Assembly: GCA_008921705.1 (NCBI GenBank)
Contig: VFFE01007869.1
Location: forward strand, 3,032,861 to 3,096,860
From: Burhinus oedicnemus
Lineage: Eukaryota; Chordata; Aves; Charadriiformes; Burhinidae
Reading direction: 5' to 3'
Length of the DNA stretch: 64,000 nucleotides
Positions 13,301 through 25,865 of the stretch are shown here, in pieces. The translations under genes and the position numbers were made by a program. The notes below the pieces were generated by a model. It was not told where the DNA came from, did no database searches, and saw nothing but the letters and a program-made list of their open reading frames with translations. Within the stretch, counting starts at the first letter, position 1; every line of letters starts with the position of its first letter.

Positions 13301-14699
13301 ATGGTTATACTTCATCTGTCGCCTAATAACATTAGTGCTTAAATGATCTGGTATTGGTTCACAGAATTATTACAGACTTAGATGTAGCTCTTTAAGACAA
13401 AAATACAGGAATGGCTGCACAATTTTTTCCAAGTTCCCAGAGGATAAGCCGTTAATCCTTGTAGGCTGTGAAGTGCAGATTCATCTCCTTGAAATGTAGG
13501 CAGCTACGCTTACCTAGGCCCATACATAGTCAATATAGGAGAAGCTTCAGTGTTCAATGAATTTGCAGTAAAAGAGTTAATTAAAAAGGGAGCAAGTAAT
13601 ACAAAAAGGCTGGAAAGTAGGCGAGGTGGGGGGGTGGAAGAAATAACCCATAGAAATGCAATGAACATTTACTCTTTTGTTGAGTAAAGCACCTGAGAAT
13701 TACTCAAGCACCACTATTTCTTTGCTAAACCATCCTGTGTACTTCAGCTCACTACATAAACAATCTGTTTTTAAAATAATGGAATATTTCAGGAAGCATT
13801 GGCTATATGTATTTAACTCGGTATCCTTTTGACCATTAATCAGGTCCTGGGATTCATTACTTTTTTACCCTCCTCTATTTCCCACAAATTGAATTAGACT
13901 GTTACAGTCACTCCTAGGGCACATGTGGCAGCTGCGGACCCAGATGGAGGAGTCCAGCAACAGCAGGTTGGGGTCTGTATCATCTCCTGGCCAGCCTAGG
14001 TTGGCTCAGCTGATGGCTACGGACTTGTCTGTTGGGCTGGAAGGAGACGCCTCTACTGTTGAGCTTCCTTGTAGCCTCACATATCAAACCGGAAAAGTAG
14101 AGCATGTGATTTTTCTAACATGCCTGCATGCAGATCTTCACAAACTGTGACTTAAATTAATAAGATTATTTCCCTAGGACTTTATACTTCTTGGCCGAAA
14201 GTCCATGATGAAATTACAGCCATAGAACATGTCTTAAAGCTTGTCTCATATGTTGTAACTTTTGCCCGTGAATTAGAAAGAAGATCTGTAACTTCAGCAT
14301 CAGACATCGTTTTAAAAATGTAATAACTAAAATGTGAAATCACTTTCAGACACCGCAACCCAATGATCATTAACGACCAGATCACCATAATAGCTATCAA
14401 GGGTTTAACATTTCTGTTAATGGCACGTATGACATTTGTTCACACTGAGAGAGCTTGCACACATTTTGGAGAACAGGCTCAGACTTTAAAGTGAAATTAG
14501 AAAAAACATTACAAAAATAAGTGGATACCTGCAAACTACTACATACAAGAAGGAAAAAAATCATCTGCTGAAATATAGTATAGGAGTGACTTATTAGGGA
14601 AATTAGAGAGAAAAGAAACTAAGGAACGATTGAATCACAAGCTGGACTTCAATCACAGGTGTCTGGCTGCTGCAGGAAAGGCAAGACTGGTTACAGCAG
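10397..14699. other. Unique AT-rich sequence; one weak exon candidate
   Basis: No gene is established. AT-rich blocks at about 11030-11780 and 13080-13380 are free of recognisable repeats. A splice-flanked open stretch at 12582-12704 is discussed as a finding but is too weak to list as a gene. A G7 run lies near 13628. Confidence 0.55.
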
Positions 14700-14890
14700 A
14701 CAGTGAGTGTGGACACATCTGTCCTCAGTGGTGGCGAGACCTCATCCAGAGTACTGTAAACTCGTAACCTGGTGCTGCAGGTCAAGGTGGCTGTGGATCC
14801 GCTGGAGAGAAATCAGAGGAGAGCAACGAGAGAGACCAGAGACCTCAAAAATATGAGCTGTGAAGAAGGGTGGGAGAAACGAGTCACTGG
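14700..14890 (+). mobile_element. Old CR1 LINE fragment, sense
   Basis: The plus strand carries several conserved CR1 blocks in order: a 'ggcgagacctcatccagagt' type phrase followed by ACTGTA, then 'ctggagagaaatcagaggag' and 'agcaacgagagagaccagag', then a diverged 'tatgagctgtgaagaagggt'. This corresponds to the region upstream of the CR1 3' end, in sense orientation. The frame is broken and the piece is isolated, so it is a dead 5'- and 3'-truncated remnant. Confidence 0.8.
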
Positions 14891-17800
14891 AGCAGCGTGA
14901 GTCGCACTGAAATGCAACCCCTCTTTACCTAAGCAGGCGTCTCAGGAGCTTTCATGGTAGGGTGAGTGCTTCCAGGGTACTCAAAAAGGCACTTTCTGAA
15001 CTTTGCTGCCAGCAAAGTTTTGTTGGCAAACAGCTCTGGGCTTGTTGCCCAAATTGGTCCTTGAATCTGTCCAGATGATCTAGAGGAAGAAGCATTCAAA
15101 CTTTGGTACATCCTCATGCAGCTACTTTGGATGCTGCATGTGAGAGAGAGAAATTCTTGAGGAAATTGGTTATTTGATTTTCCTAGTAATTGAGTTTTGT
15201 TGCAAAAAAGTATCTGTATAAAATCCTTGTTCTTTTAAGCAAATGAAAAAAGTTACCTGCAAACCTACAATATTTTAAAAGCATAAGTTCTAACAAAAGA
15301 ACAATTAGTCCAACAGTATATGAGTCCTATATGAAAAAAAAATCTTGCTTTATATGTAATTTCATTTCTACTGTGTTCAATTCTAGTTCTTATGATGGCT
15401 AAATAACGAGAAAAAAGAGTGGAAAAATACTTACGGAGAACAAAAGTTTTCTTAAGTAGTCTATCCATGTATAATAAAATGTAATATGCAGACTGCAGTA
15501 AATTTAACCTCTTATTAATATGAAGGAGAAAAATGAGAACAGACCAAGAGTGCTGATAATGGGCATTCATTTAGCACAGACTGCAATTACAATCTACGCA
15601 GCAGTTACGAGCTGTTCTACTGAGCTATGAACGGAGTTTATATCGCAATTCACAATTTGAAGAGTATAGAACAAGAATGAAAATTATGCTCCTTCTTGTT
15701 AAATGACTAACAACACAATTTCAAGACATATTAAACATTAAATAACTAATCTTGCAAAATGCTTAATTCCTCAAGTCCCATTTGAACTCGCTTCGCAAAC
15801 CACGCTATGAATCTCTCTGATCAGACAAAGGTCTGACCAACTGACGACACCAAGTCAATCTCTGCCATTAGTTGTTTACCAATATTGGTCAATAAACGGG
15901 GTCAGTCATATCACGCTGAGTGATGGACATAGCCAAACCCATTGCTTCTTAATCTGTTTCCCCGTTTACAGTTTTAGAGACGCTTTCAAACTTTTGGTTA
16001 ATCAAAGCTAACACAGACCTTTCTGTTTGGTTTCACGCATAATTTGTAGAAATTGCTGAGAGCGTGGGTCAAGCCACCAGCTCCGCACTCATGGACCACG
16101 AGTGTAACTGGCTTTATGTCAGATAACTCGGTCTCAGAGAAGGCTGCCTGTACATCCCTACCTGAAAAAGCGTGAAGAAACAGCCAACTTTGCATCAAAA
16201 AAAGTTTACTCTCACTAATTCAAAGGAAAAAGGAGGGTGCTGCATCACAGCTTGGCTTCCACCAGCGTGCTTGACCTTGCAGGCTACAAAATAAAAAACC
16301 CGTGTAACTGTGTTGGTAAATAAACTGATTCAGGCTGACACAGTGGTGATGGAAGAAGTCATATACATAGAACATCAAGCTGTCATGTCCATAAAATGAC
16401 TTCTTTTTAAACTAGCGGCACTTTAGAAAGTGCCTTAAAACACAGCAATCTTTCAGACAATTTTCTTATGTTATAACATCAAAACCGAAAAGGGATGAAG
16501 GCTGCATTCAAGTACAAAAGGACAAAAAAAGGGCGTTCTGAAAATCTTCAGTACTGTAATTACAAATGCGACAAGTTGCTATTCATATAAGATTGGGAAC
16601 AAAGAAACATGAAACTTATACGCTTCGTGACTGTTTACTAAACTTAAACATCCCTATTTAACTTTCAGCACTTGCAGCTTCAGTTCAGTTACATTCAAGC
16701 TGTATTCATTTTAAACAACCCTTAAACCAAAATACGATCTAAAAACATTGTCAAACGCTGGTAATACTTGAGCCTTGCAAGCAAGTAAGCATTCTTGTTC
16801 CAATATAGCCATTTATTGCTTCCATGAGAAGCTCTGAAAAGTACAGTTTTCTCACTCAAATCATGTTGCAGTTACTACCTACCCATCATTAATCTCAGCG
16901 GAGCACAGACACTTCTGGCTACCTCAGGCAACCACAGGCCATGTCGCCGGGGTAAGGGATTAGGTGCCTCTTTAGCTGTCAAAAATCTGACATGTGTTCT
17001 CCTAATCCACATCTGCTTTATGGGATCATGGTACCTTGCTCACGAGCAAATCTCAACACCTATTTGCAAACATTTCATCAGACTCCTACGAAAAGTTAGA
17101 AAGAAGAGCGAAGTATTGCTATTATTTTAACTCCAGTGCAGAATTTATTTCTTACTAGTAGTTGCAAGTATCAATTATACTAACCCTTACAGTTAATTAT
17201 TGTTAATATAACTGGGATTTATTGTCTGCGAGTAGGACTTCAGCACTACTTTTAAAATTTATGCTTATGGCTGTCTGCTATGCTTTGAAAACCATCATCA
17301 TTTTATAATTAACATGCAGGGCATTAAACAAATTTAATCTTTTAAAGCTAATATTTTATGAAAGAGCAAGAGGAAAGACTTTCCCACAAAACAGCAGTCA
17401 GAATTATTTAAATGCAAAGCCCAAGCAATCATCACACAGTTCATTTTTACTAAAATAAATCAGTAAGAATCAAGCGGGAGATCTAGACTGAAGGGAGGGA
17501 AGATGAAGGAGAGCACTTGGGGCCGGAGGGAGGGCTCAGACGGCGCTGGGGTGTAGAGGCTGCAGCCTTGTAGCACATACGCTGCTCCCCGCCTGTGAAC
17601 TGGGCTGTACATCCAGCCCCGGTAATTGAGACAAAGACGTAGCGGCAATAACTTTTCTTGAACTTTTTATGCGGTGGGGAAGGCAGCAATGACGTTTTAT
17701 TACAAAGCTAAAAGTTGCGTTCCCGTGAGGTTAACAGAAATTAGCCGCTGGTGGGTATTCCCTACATGAAAACCCTCGGTGTTGGAAGAGAAAAGAAAGC

Positions 17801-20800
17801 GGTTAAAGTATTCTTAAATATAACCTTCAGACTAGGGGAAACTTTTATTTTAATTGACTGAACGGCATTTATGAGGCATCATGGGCAAAACTAGGAAAAA
17901 CACAGATATACTTAATTTCCCTCTTTTCTCTCCCGTTACTGACATCAGTCCAAAAGCTGGGAAACTCTCAGAGCAATATAAAGCAGCAGAGGAGCTTGTG
18001 CACAAGACAATCAGGAAGCGGATTTGGAGCTGATTATCAGCAGGAGCAATTTTCTCCTGGAAGCTGTAACAACTCGGATCTAAACTTTTGGTTTTCAGCA
18101 AAGTACTAGCTCACAGAATTTAAATCAGTAGTTATATAAACCATAACAGCAACGAAAGCAGCCGGAGCGTTACTGAGCAAAAACGTAGCAACGACATGGA
18201 TTTTATGGAGGTGAGGACTATCTTGCCCCCCTCATGTTACATGCCATTTAGATATTCCTCCCAGAGCACACGCTGCTATAAAACTCTTACTGCATTACAT
18301 TTCTTCTTTTGCAGTGTAATATCCACTGCTACAGTTTTATCTTTGTATATAAGGTGTAAGGGCTTATCCAGAGAAAAATCAGATGGAGCGGGTCCAAATG
18401 GCATATTGTCCTCTTGAAAGGCAGAATACAGCAGTAGACAAGTCACTGTCTGCCTCTTCTCTCACCCACCGCTGAATGATAACGATAGCAAAGGACCTTC
18501 AGTAGGAGACAGTCTCAAAGCAGCATGCAGAGGAGCCAAGGTGAACGGGTCCAGCTACAGAGGACAAGAAACTCATAGAATCACAGGACTTGACTTGATA
18601 AAATAAGGTTTTTGATATATCTATCTTAGAGCTACCTCCAGACATCATGGGAAAATTTTTGTGTAGCTGCTATGTGAACAATAAATAATTTCATCAAAAA
18701 CAATTAACTCTTGAAAAAAATCTTAAACTTGAAAGAGGTTTTTCCAGCTCTGGTATATAAATGAGCCTTCGTAGACTCTAAGCATTGTAAGAGATATTCT
18801 GCACAACCTTGTCCTGTTTTAGGAGTGCAGTAGTCAAGGTATACATTCATGTTTCAAAGAAAAAGAGAGCCAAGTATTGATGTGAGTCTCTTATTATCTG
18901 TTCTTGCTAGTAATCAGACTGAAACCAGCGGTGAAAAGCTCATCGTCATCATGACTATGGCAAACATTTATTCTTATTTATTCTCAAACCAGTTCCGTCT
19001 GGAAAAGATTCCATGAGAGTGCCCATGGTAAATAGGTATGCTGGGAAAAGAGTGAAAGAATGAACTAGAATACATTAATTCACTTTGTACTGCCGTTGTT
19101 GTAAAGTAACCAACTTCTGTGTTAAATTCAGTTTATTTTGCCTTGTGGAGTGAGTACCGCCTTAAGCACTGCAAATGAAAAGTGAATCTCTAAGAAGGAC
19201 CCAAGCTCCTTTCACAGGATCTGTAGAAGAGCTGTCGGGGGAGCTGGGTTGAGTTCAGGAGAATGAGACCCACAGTCCGTCACAGCAGGTACTACAATTC
19301 CCAAAGAAACGAGGAGCAGTGTCCTCCAGTACAGCCAGGGGAATATCCAGAAGGATAAATAGAAACGCAACACGGAGGATGACAAAACCTGAAGAACGGG
19401 TGCTCAGACTCAGATTTCTTAACAGGTAAGAGTTATCCAGAATTTGTCAGGAATATATTAATCCTGCTTGGAGAAAAATGCTGCATGCTTAGAAGAGTCC
19501 TAACTACAGGGTTAACAACGGCCCCACTCACCAGGCTAACGTGGCTCCAGGAACCTGAAAACTGAGTTTTCTTTCCGATATCAGAATCATTTAACCCAGT
19601 CGGCTCAATAAAAAGAGAAGGTTTTCATTAACAAAAATTGATCACCCCAATGGTCAACAGGCAAAGGAGGAAAAGTATGCTCTGCGACCCACCTCCGTGA
19701 GGAGAGAAATACAAATAACGGTATGTTGATTTTATTCTTTAAGCGGATTTCTGCCGAACTGAGCGTTGCCTACCGAGGTGGATTTATCAGATCTGCACAA
19801 ACGGCCTGAACGGCCGAGGAGCCGGACGGCTTTCCTATCCGCTCAACATCACAGGGCTGCACAAACACTAGCAGACAGCGGTGGGGAAGTCGTGGCTGTT
19901 CGGGGAACAAAATTCTGGTCTTTTAAATTGCTGGCTGCACTTTAGTAAAATCACTTCAAAGTATTCATAAAGCCACGCGTTCTTTTTCATGAAAGGAGCA
20001 AGACGGTCTTCTCTTTCTTGCCATCCTCTGAAGAGACAGTGAATGTTAACATGTCTTTGAAACGTTTTCTGGGCTGGAGCCAGAGGTCCGTATTTAGGAG
20101 AGTGTTTTGGCACAAAGGCATTGCACCAATACCAGATTTCAGCTTACTTGCGAGTACACGCAGACCCAAACGTGTTGCTTTGTGGTCCGAGTCCTCCGTG
20201 TCTTGAGAAGTTCACACCACAGGCACCAAAGTGACACCGCTACTCCCGTAGGGGATGATTCAGAAAAATAACTTGTAGGAGACGTGTACTTGGGGCTGCT
20301 CTTCAGGCTTCTAGGACAAAGGATGCCTGGAGACTGTAGCAGCACCAAAATGAGGAAGAAGTCACCTCCAAGGTATTTTCAGCAATGGATAGCCCACGCC
20401 TGTGATTAAATGGGGCTCAGAGCAAGCACCAAGGCTGCAGGAATGGCAGCCACCCATCAAAACAAAGCCACCAGATCATTTTGCACCCAGCTGATCTGCA
20501 GGGGGCTCCTTCCAGAGGAAGGAATTTCTTTGGACGGGTGGTGGGGTTTTGTTCACGTTTATCGTTCCTCATTGAATATGTTAAGATCGAATTCATCTTT
20601 GAATGCATGAAACATGAGTGCTGAGTTCAGTACCAACCTGACCACACTCTCAGACCCACCCAAACCAAAGGGTCACTATCAGCAACACTGAACAACAAAT
20701 TAGGGACCACAAGCAACAGCTTATTTTACATTCTTTACTAGGAACCACTATGATGGTTAAGCACGCATCCATACGTTTTATGTATGCTAATAAGACCCTA

Positions 20801-21491
20801 ATATTAATAGTATAATAATAATTCCAACATTAAAGAAATGCTCTAACGGACCAGGTGAGGGAATTCAAGAACTCCAGCGTAAAGCAGGATTAAGTGTATC
20901 CAGTGCTCTCTTCCCAAGGATTGCCAGCATGATGGACATTGGTTTAGCACCCTTGTTCAGAAACCTATCACCTCACAAGTATCTAAGAGTTACGACACAT
21001 TCAAACATGTCATTTTAAAGCCAAATTAGAAACTGTTTTGACCAGGAGGATGGAGATACTTCAGATGCAGATTCTTAAAAAAACTCTCTCTTTTAATTTC
21101 TTGTTCTGTTTTCTAATTATTTTTATTGACTGGCAGTTTCTGTTGGTTGTATACTTAGAAGCCAGCTGAAAAATTGTATTCAAATTTTATCAGAAAGAAA
21201 TCAGCCAGTGAATAGCCCAGCAAAGTCATTTTAATAGAAGATGAAGGTAATTAAAAACCATCCTTTAGCATTAATATGTTTATGCCAATTTACTTGTAGC
21301 CAGCATTAGTTACTCCAAGTCACAACATCTAGTAATGTAAGAAGCACTAAGAAGAGCAGAGGTAGTATACATATTTTCACTTTTTTTTTTAAAAAAAAGT
21401 TTTATCGATCTATTTTGCCTCTTCCCTGTTTCTCTTACCAATTATTTTTGTATTTCCTAATTTAAGATTTTTAAGAACACTCTTAGGCCAT
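14891..21491. other. Unique sequence, no gene seen
   Basis: AT-rich DNA with chance open frames only (the longest is about 101 codons, minus, 15265-15570). Short CpG clusters occur near 17520-17600 and 19770-19850, too small to call islands. A T10A8 palindromic run lies at 21381-21398. I see no recognisable retroelement. Confidence 0.55.
21379..21401. repeat. T10A8 self-complementary run
   Basis: Ten T bases followed directly by eight A bases, flanked by AC on the left and GT on the right, make a near-perfect palindrome. It is most likely simple-sequence expansion. Confidence 0.8.
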
Positions 21492-21524
21492 AAAGAAAAA
21501 AAAGAAAAAAAAAAAAAAAAAAAG
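21492..21524. repeat. Poly-A rich tract
   Basis: A runs interrupted by two G bases, with the longest run about 19 A. No retrocopy or LINE 3' end is recognisable immediately upstream on the plus strand, so its origin is unexplained. Confidence 0.9.
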
Positions 21525-21829
21525 ACCCTAATGGCAAAGCAAATAGATTTCAAGACATGTGAAAAAAGGCCCTAAAATGTCCAGGGGGGCTGTCTGGTCA
21601 GTGTTTCTGTTCCTCTTTATCACAAGCTAGCAAGGAACAAAACCCTGTCATTGTGATTTTTCACACATTTTCTGCGCGTGTGTACTTCGCAGCTGAAGTC
21701 TCATCCACTGGCCCAGAGCAATCCTGGGTGTTACTGATACAGAGCAAGGAGTAATACACAGAATAGAAGACAAACTCGCGGAAAACAGCAACCTGCTCCC
21801 ACAGACAGGCATCCCACAGGTTTTGCTTG

Positions 21830-22330
21830 CTCGACAAACCTCCCCGAAGGTGTGCTGGAGCGGGGGAGCTTCCTCCCACCGCGGCCGCGAGAGATGCTCT
21901 GCTGCATCCGCAGCCGCTCCCTGTCCGTGCTCCCCGGGACCACCGCACCTCTCCCTTCTCCCTTCCCCCAAAACAAAGGCCAAAGCTATCGTGAAAATAT
22001 GTAAACGCTGTGTGAAGCATTGACAAGTCTGTTCCACGTAAAGCCAGGTGAACTCCCTCGCTTTGCTACGCTGTGTGTCACGCTAAAAGCTCGAGCAGAA
22101 GCCACGGTGCATTTGAGGTTTACATTCTGCTGCTAAAGAAAAGAGAAAAAAAAAAAAAAACCACGGAAAAGAAAGACCTTACTACTTCTTAGCAGACACA
22201 GAGCTTCACAGACAAGAGAGGGAGAAGGGCAGGGAGCCGACAGGTAACATCTCCCCGCCGAAACCCGGCAAATGCTCCCTGCAAAAAGGCGCCGTGCGGC
22301 ATCTGGATTCTCCCCACCTGCAGTTTTCGG
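21830..22330. promoter_or_regulatory. Small CpG-rich patch, possible weak promoter
   Basis: The densest CpG cluster of the window. About 11 CpG fall in the first 120 bases, including a NotI-type GCGGCCGC core near 21881-21888. A second cluster around 22250-22310 contains CCCCGCCG and GGCGCCG. The patch is interrupted by lower-density DNA and by a poly-A run at 22146-22160. Open frames on both strands are expected from the GC content. Such patches can be promoters of genes or noncoding RNAs, but I see no TATA box, first exon or initiator that fixes a start site. Confidence 0.25.
22146..22160. repeat. A15 homopolymer
   Basis: Uninterrupted A run inside the CpG-rich patch; no flanking retroelement is recognised. 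Confidence 0.9.
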
Positions 22331-25300
22331 CTTCTGTAGATTAGAGCTGGTACAGAAATAGCTGGAGCACATAAACCTGCAGTTGAAAAATAGAGGAACT
22401 GAGTACAGAAGCGGAATCCATCATGGCTTTTTCCTAATTTTTGAGGCAGGCAAGGATGGAGAGAAGCAGAGAGAGGTGAACATAGGTGTTTGCTTCTTAC
22501 TCTTTAGCAAGGGTTGGAAACAGGTGCCTCCCATCGGAGAGGATCACTGGGACCTGGGAAACGTTTAGTAATCTCTAATGGTTAGTAAATGTTCACCTGC
22601 AGAGTAAACTGAAATAACATCAATAAGGAATGACAAGATAAAACCACAAGCTCAGCATAGGAACGAGGGGCTTTTACTGAACTAGCAAGTGTATGTATTG
22701 CACTAGAGTATGTGCTGTGTGATGTTTAAATCAATTATTTTTAAACAACAAATAATCAAGTGTTCTTAAGTGAAAAGCAGCTAAACGATTAAGAAACCAG
22801 TTCCTAACCCGCACTGTTGACTCAACTCCTTTGAGCAGGACCCGACTTGCAGGGAAGGCAGACTCCTGACTTGCGCTCACTGCCTTTGGAAAACTCAACC
22901 TAATGGGTCACATTTTAATGTCTTCAGGTTGCAGAATATTAAAAAAAAAAAAAAAAACCAAAACAAACAAGCAAAAAAAAAACCAGAAACCATCTTTATC
23001 ACTGCTTGCCTGGAATTTCAAAGAGCACTTTAGAACAATTTCCTAAGAGTTTCAAAATTTGCCAAGGATTATTCTGAATTAATTCAGCAGAAGAAGTTGT
23101 GCTTCCCATCTCTCTCCCTGGCAGTACACTGCACCAATACCCCTGCTTAGAAACCATTTTCTTCTCTTCCAGAGGTAAGTCATTTACATAAATCCATAAT
23201 GCATCCACCGAGCTCTTAGTTCTCAAGGGTATTATAATGCTAATAGAGAAATGACAAAGCAGTAGTTTTATCTTCCTAGACCCAACACCTCTATACTTGA
23301 CATCTATAGCCCTGAACGATAGATACAGCTGAGGGCTTTCCATTGTAGTATTTTCATAATCCTTGCTTTTGGGCATTTATGGTCTAAAGCTGTCTGCTAA
23401 GGACTGTAAAAATGTTTTACTAAAGCAAGTTAGTCATAAAATGTTGAAGATGGCCTTATTTTATGAATGGATGTTTAAGCCAATGCTTAGTGAGCCACAG
23501 AGAGCACTTGCGGAACAGCTCATGGTTGCGTTCATAAGCACCGTAGGGTCAAAACCGTTGGGTAGAGCACCCCAGATTTCACCTTATAAACCGGAAATTT
23601 CAGGAATAACACACAGCACACGCCTGTCCTGCTAGGTCTACCACCCTGCTCCAATAAAACAGTGGCAGACAAGCAACTGTTAAGGCTCAAGACCAGGGCC
23701 TATACATGCAGTCTCTCCTTCTTGATGAAAAAGTTTTTTGGGTTTTTTTTTTTGTCCTCTGTGCCACAGAACAGAATTCACAGGGGGCAATATATGAGCC
23801 TGACCCACCAGCAGGTGACTGTGGAGAGGAACAGCCCCCTAACGCTTTCTTGTATCCTGACCCTCCTTGGCCAACAAAACGATAGTTCTTCCAGCACTCT
23901 TCTCCATACCATTTTTCTAAGATAAAGGCAGGTTGGGGCAATTTCTTCTTCATAATTTGGGTCTCTTTAAAGTTCAGAAAAGTCAAAATTAGGCCAGCAG
24001 GCTTTCTCTAAGGAAAGAATGTGATAGGGGTCTGGACCGCTGACATTCTGAAACCTTCTCAAAAGGTTTCTTCCTGGCAGTAATAAGTAGAGAGGTAAAC
24101 TGCCTACTCAGATCCAATAGCGTAACACAGAGATGTAGGAATAGCACCAAAAACTATAAATATGCTGCCACAAAGTCCCTGCTAGTAGAGAAGTAATAAT
24201 TTTTCATAAATTTTTGAGTCTTCTTCCCATGCCGTGACACTTTAGATAAACACAAAATCTTGGATTTTAATTCTGGAAATACAGGGATCTACAGCACAAC
24301 CATCTTACCTCCAAAGTGCTATATGAAGCAGCTAGGAATTGAAGTCCAAGAAAGAGCATCCAGGAGTCTGTTTATCGTAACCAAAAGAAGCCTTGAAGAC
24401 AGAATTAAAGAATAGACTGACACCTGCAATGTTCTCTATGTGCATCTAAAACACACTGCTTTTTTCTTTTTTCCCTAATTTTGTTTCCATCCCAGAGTAG
24501 GAGGATATGAAGAATACCCAAGCAATCTAATTCAAGCTACTGAGCACCCGGAACTGTTACTAACTGCCTTCCAGATCTATCCACCTCTCTCCATCAGCTG
24601 TAAAAGAAGCTTAGACTCCTTACTTCACTCCTTCAAACTGTGCTTCAAAGTTTGCTCCATTTTTTGACATTTGCAGGAACCTTTTTTTTCCCTTTTTTTA
24701 AGAGCTGTTATTGTAAATGACCTTACATGGCAGTGTATGTCCTTTGAAACTTTTAGCAATAATTGATCAATTTTCCAGCGTTTGGGGGGTGGGGGGGTTA
24801 ATGTTTTTTGTGTTAGTGGAGCTGGGCACGCAATACATCTGAAAGCAGTTAATCCAATTGTCTTTCACCCAAAGGTTAGATATTCCCGAAACGTTTTAGA
24901 AAATGTAGTCTAAATGAGCAGTGACCTGCATACACAACAGCCGTCCTCATCCGAGCGTCTGTACGGATCACATTTCCCTTTACGGGAAACCATGTAGGAT
25001 ACAAAAGTCTTGTTGCAAGACTTGGAGAAAGAACAGAATCTCAGGCTTTTTGGGATAGCTACCCCAAATGCTGACAAAGGAACTGATCTCTCTAAACTGA
25101 GTTATTTTAAACACCAAAGTCGGAGTCCAGCACAACAGTTTCCTCAATTACTTGCACCGCAGCCTACGGCCATTTCCACCACTGGGGAACTGCTCAGGAA
25201 ACGTAGGAGCAGGACAACATTTTGCACACCAGGAATGTACCACCTTTTATGGCTGAAGCATCAAGTCTAATTTGCCACTGGCAACTCGTAGAAACTAAGT

Positions 25301-25845
25301 AATCTCATATCAGGAAAATAACATTGCTGCAGAACAAAATAAAACTACACTTTGACCCAATTTCAGATTCCCTTGACGAATTTTAGAGGATAAAAACAAA
25401 AGTTGATCTTTACAAAGTAACTTCTCGTAAGCTAAAAAATAACGCATAATGTTAACACGAAACATTTAAATTAAAATGGAATTAAGCGGGAGATTTAGAA
25501 CTATGCAAAAAATCTCAGCTCTAGTTAGTATAATGTTGAAACATTGTTCCTCTAGGTGCTCTTAAATGAAGAAAGCCCATAACGCTGCCAATGAATCACC
25601 TACTAAAACATCTCAGCTGCAGACCAGGTACAGAGGGGATGTAAAAGCAGTCAAATTCCGAAATCCTAATCGTGTACTGGCTTTATATTTATTAAATTTA
25701 GTTGTGGGAAACAGAGGTAACATTTCAACAAATAAACCACTTTAAGACCTTTTGCTGCATCTGTTATACCTTTCCCCGCGCGGTCCGTGCTGTGCCCACC
25801 AGAAGGCAGAGTCCCATCACCCAGGTATCCGATCTGCCAAAAAGT
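22331..25845. other. Unique sequence with A-rich tracts
   Basis: No gene seen. Contains the A-rich tract at 22941-22982 and a G6TG7 run at 24784-24797. The open frames near 23000-23980 overlap each other on both strands without recognisable motifs. Confidence 0.55.
22941..22982. repeat. A-rich / CAAA low-complexity tract
   Basis: A17 followed by CCAAAACAAACAAGC and a second A9 run. Confidence 0.9.
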
Positions 25846-25865
25846 GGGGGACAAGGGAGGGAGGG
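25846..25865 (+). other. G-quadruplex motif
   Basis: Four G runs (GGGGG, GGG, GGG, GGG) separated by loops of 4, 1 and 1 bases fit the canonical G3+N1-7 pattern. It lies in a purine-rich GGGA/GGAA stretch that continues to about 25890. Folding is inferred from the pattern only. Confidence 0.6.

Noticed and set aside
18571..18590. 'catagaatcacaggac', similar to the start of an antisense CR1 tail
   Set aside because: Only about 15 bases match and no following CR1 blocks are present.
24784..24797. G6TG7 run as a quadruplex
   Set aside because: Only two separated G runs; it does not meet the four-run pattern without zero-length loops.
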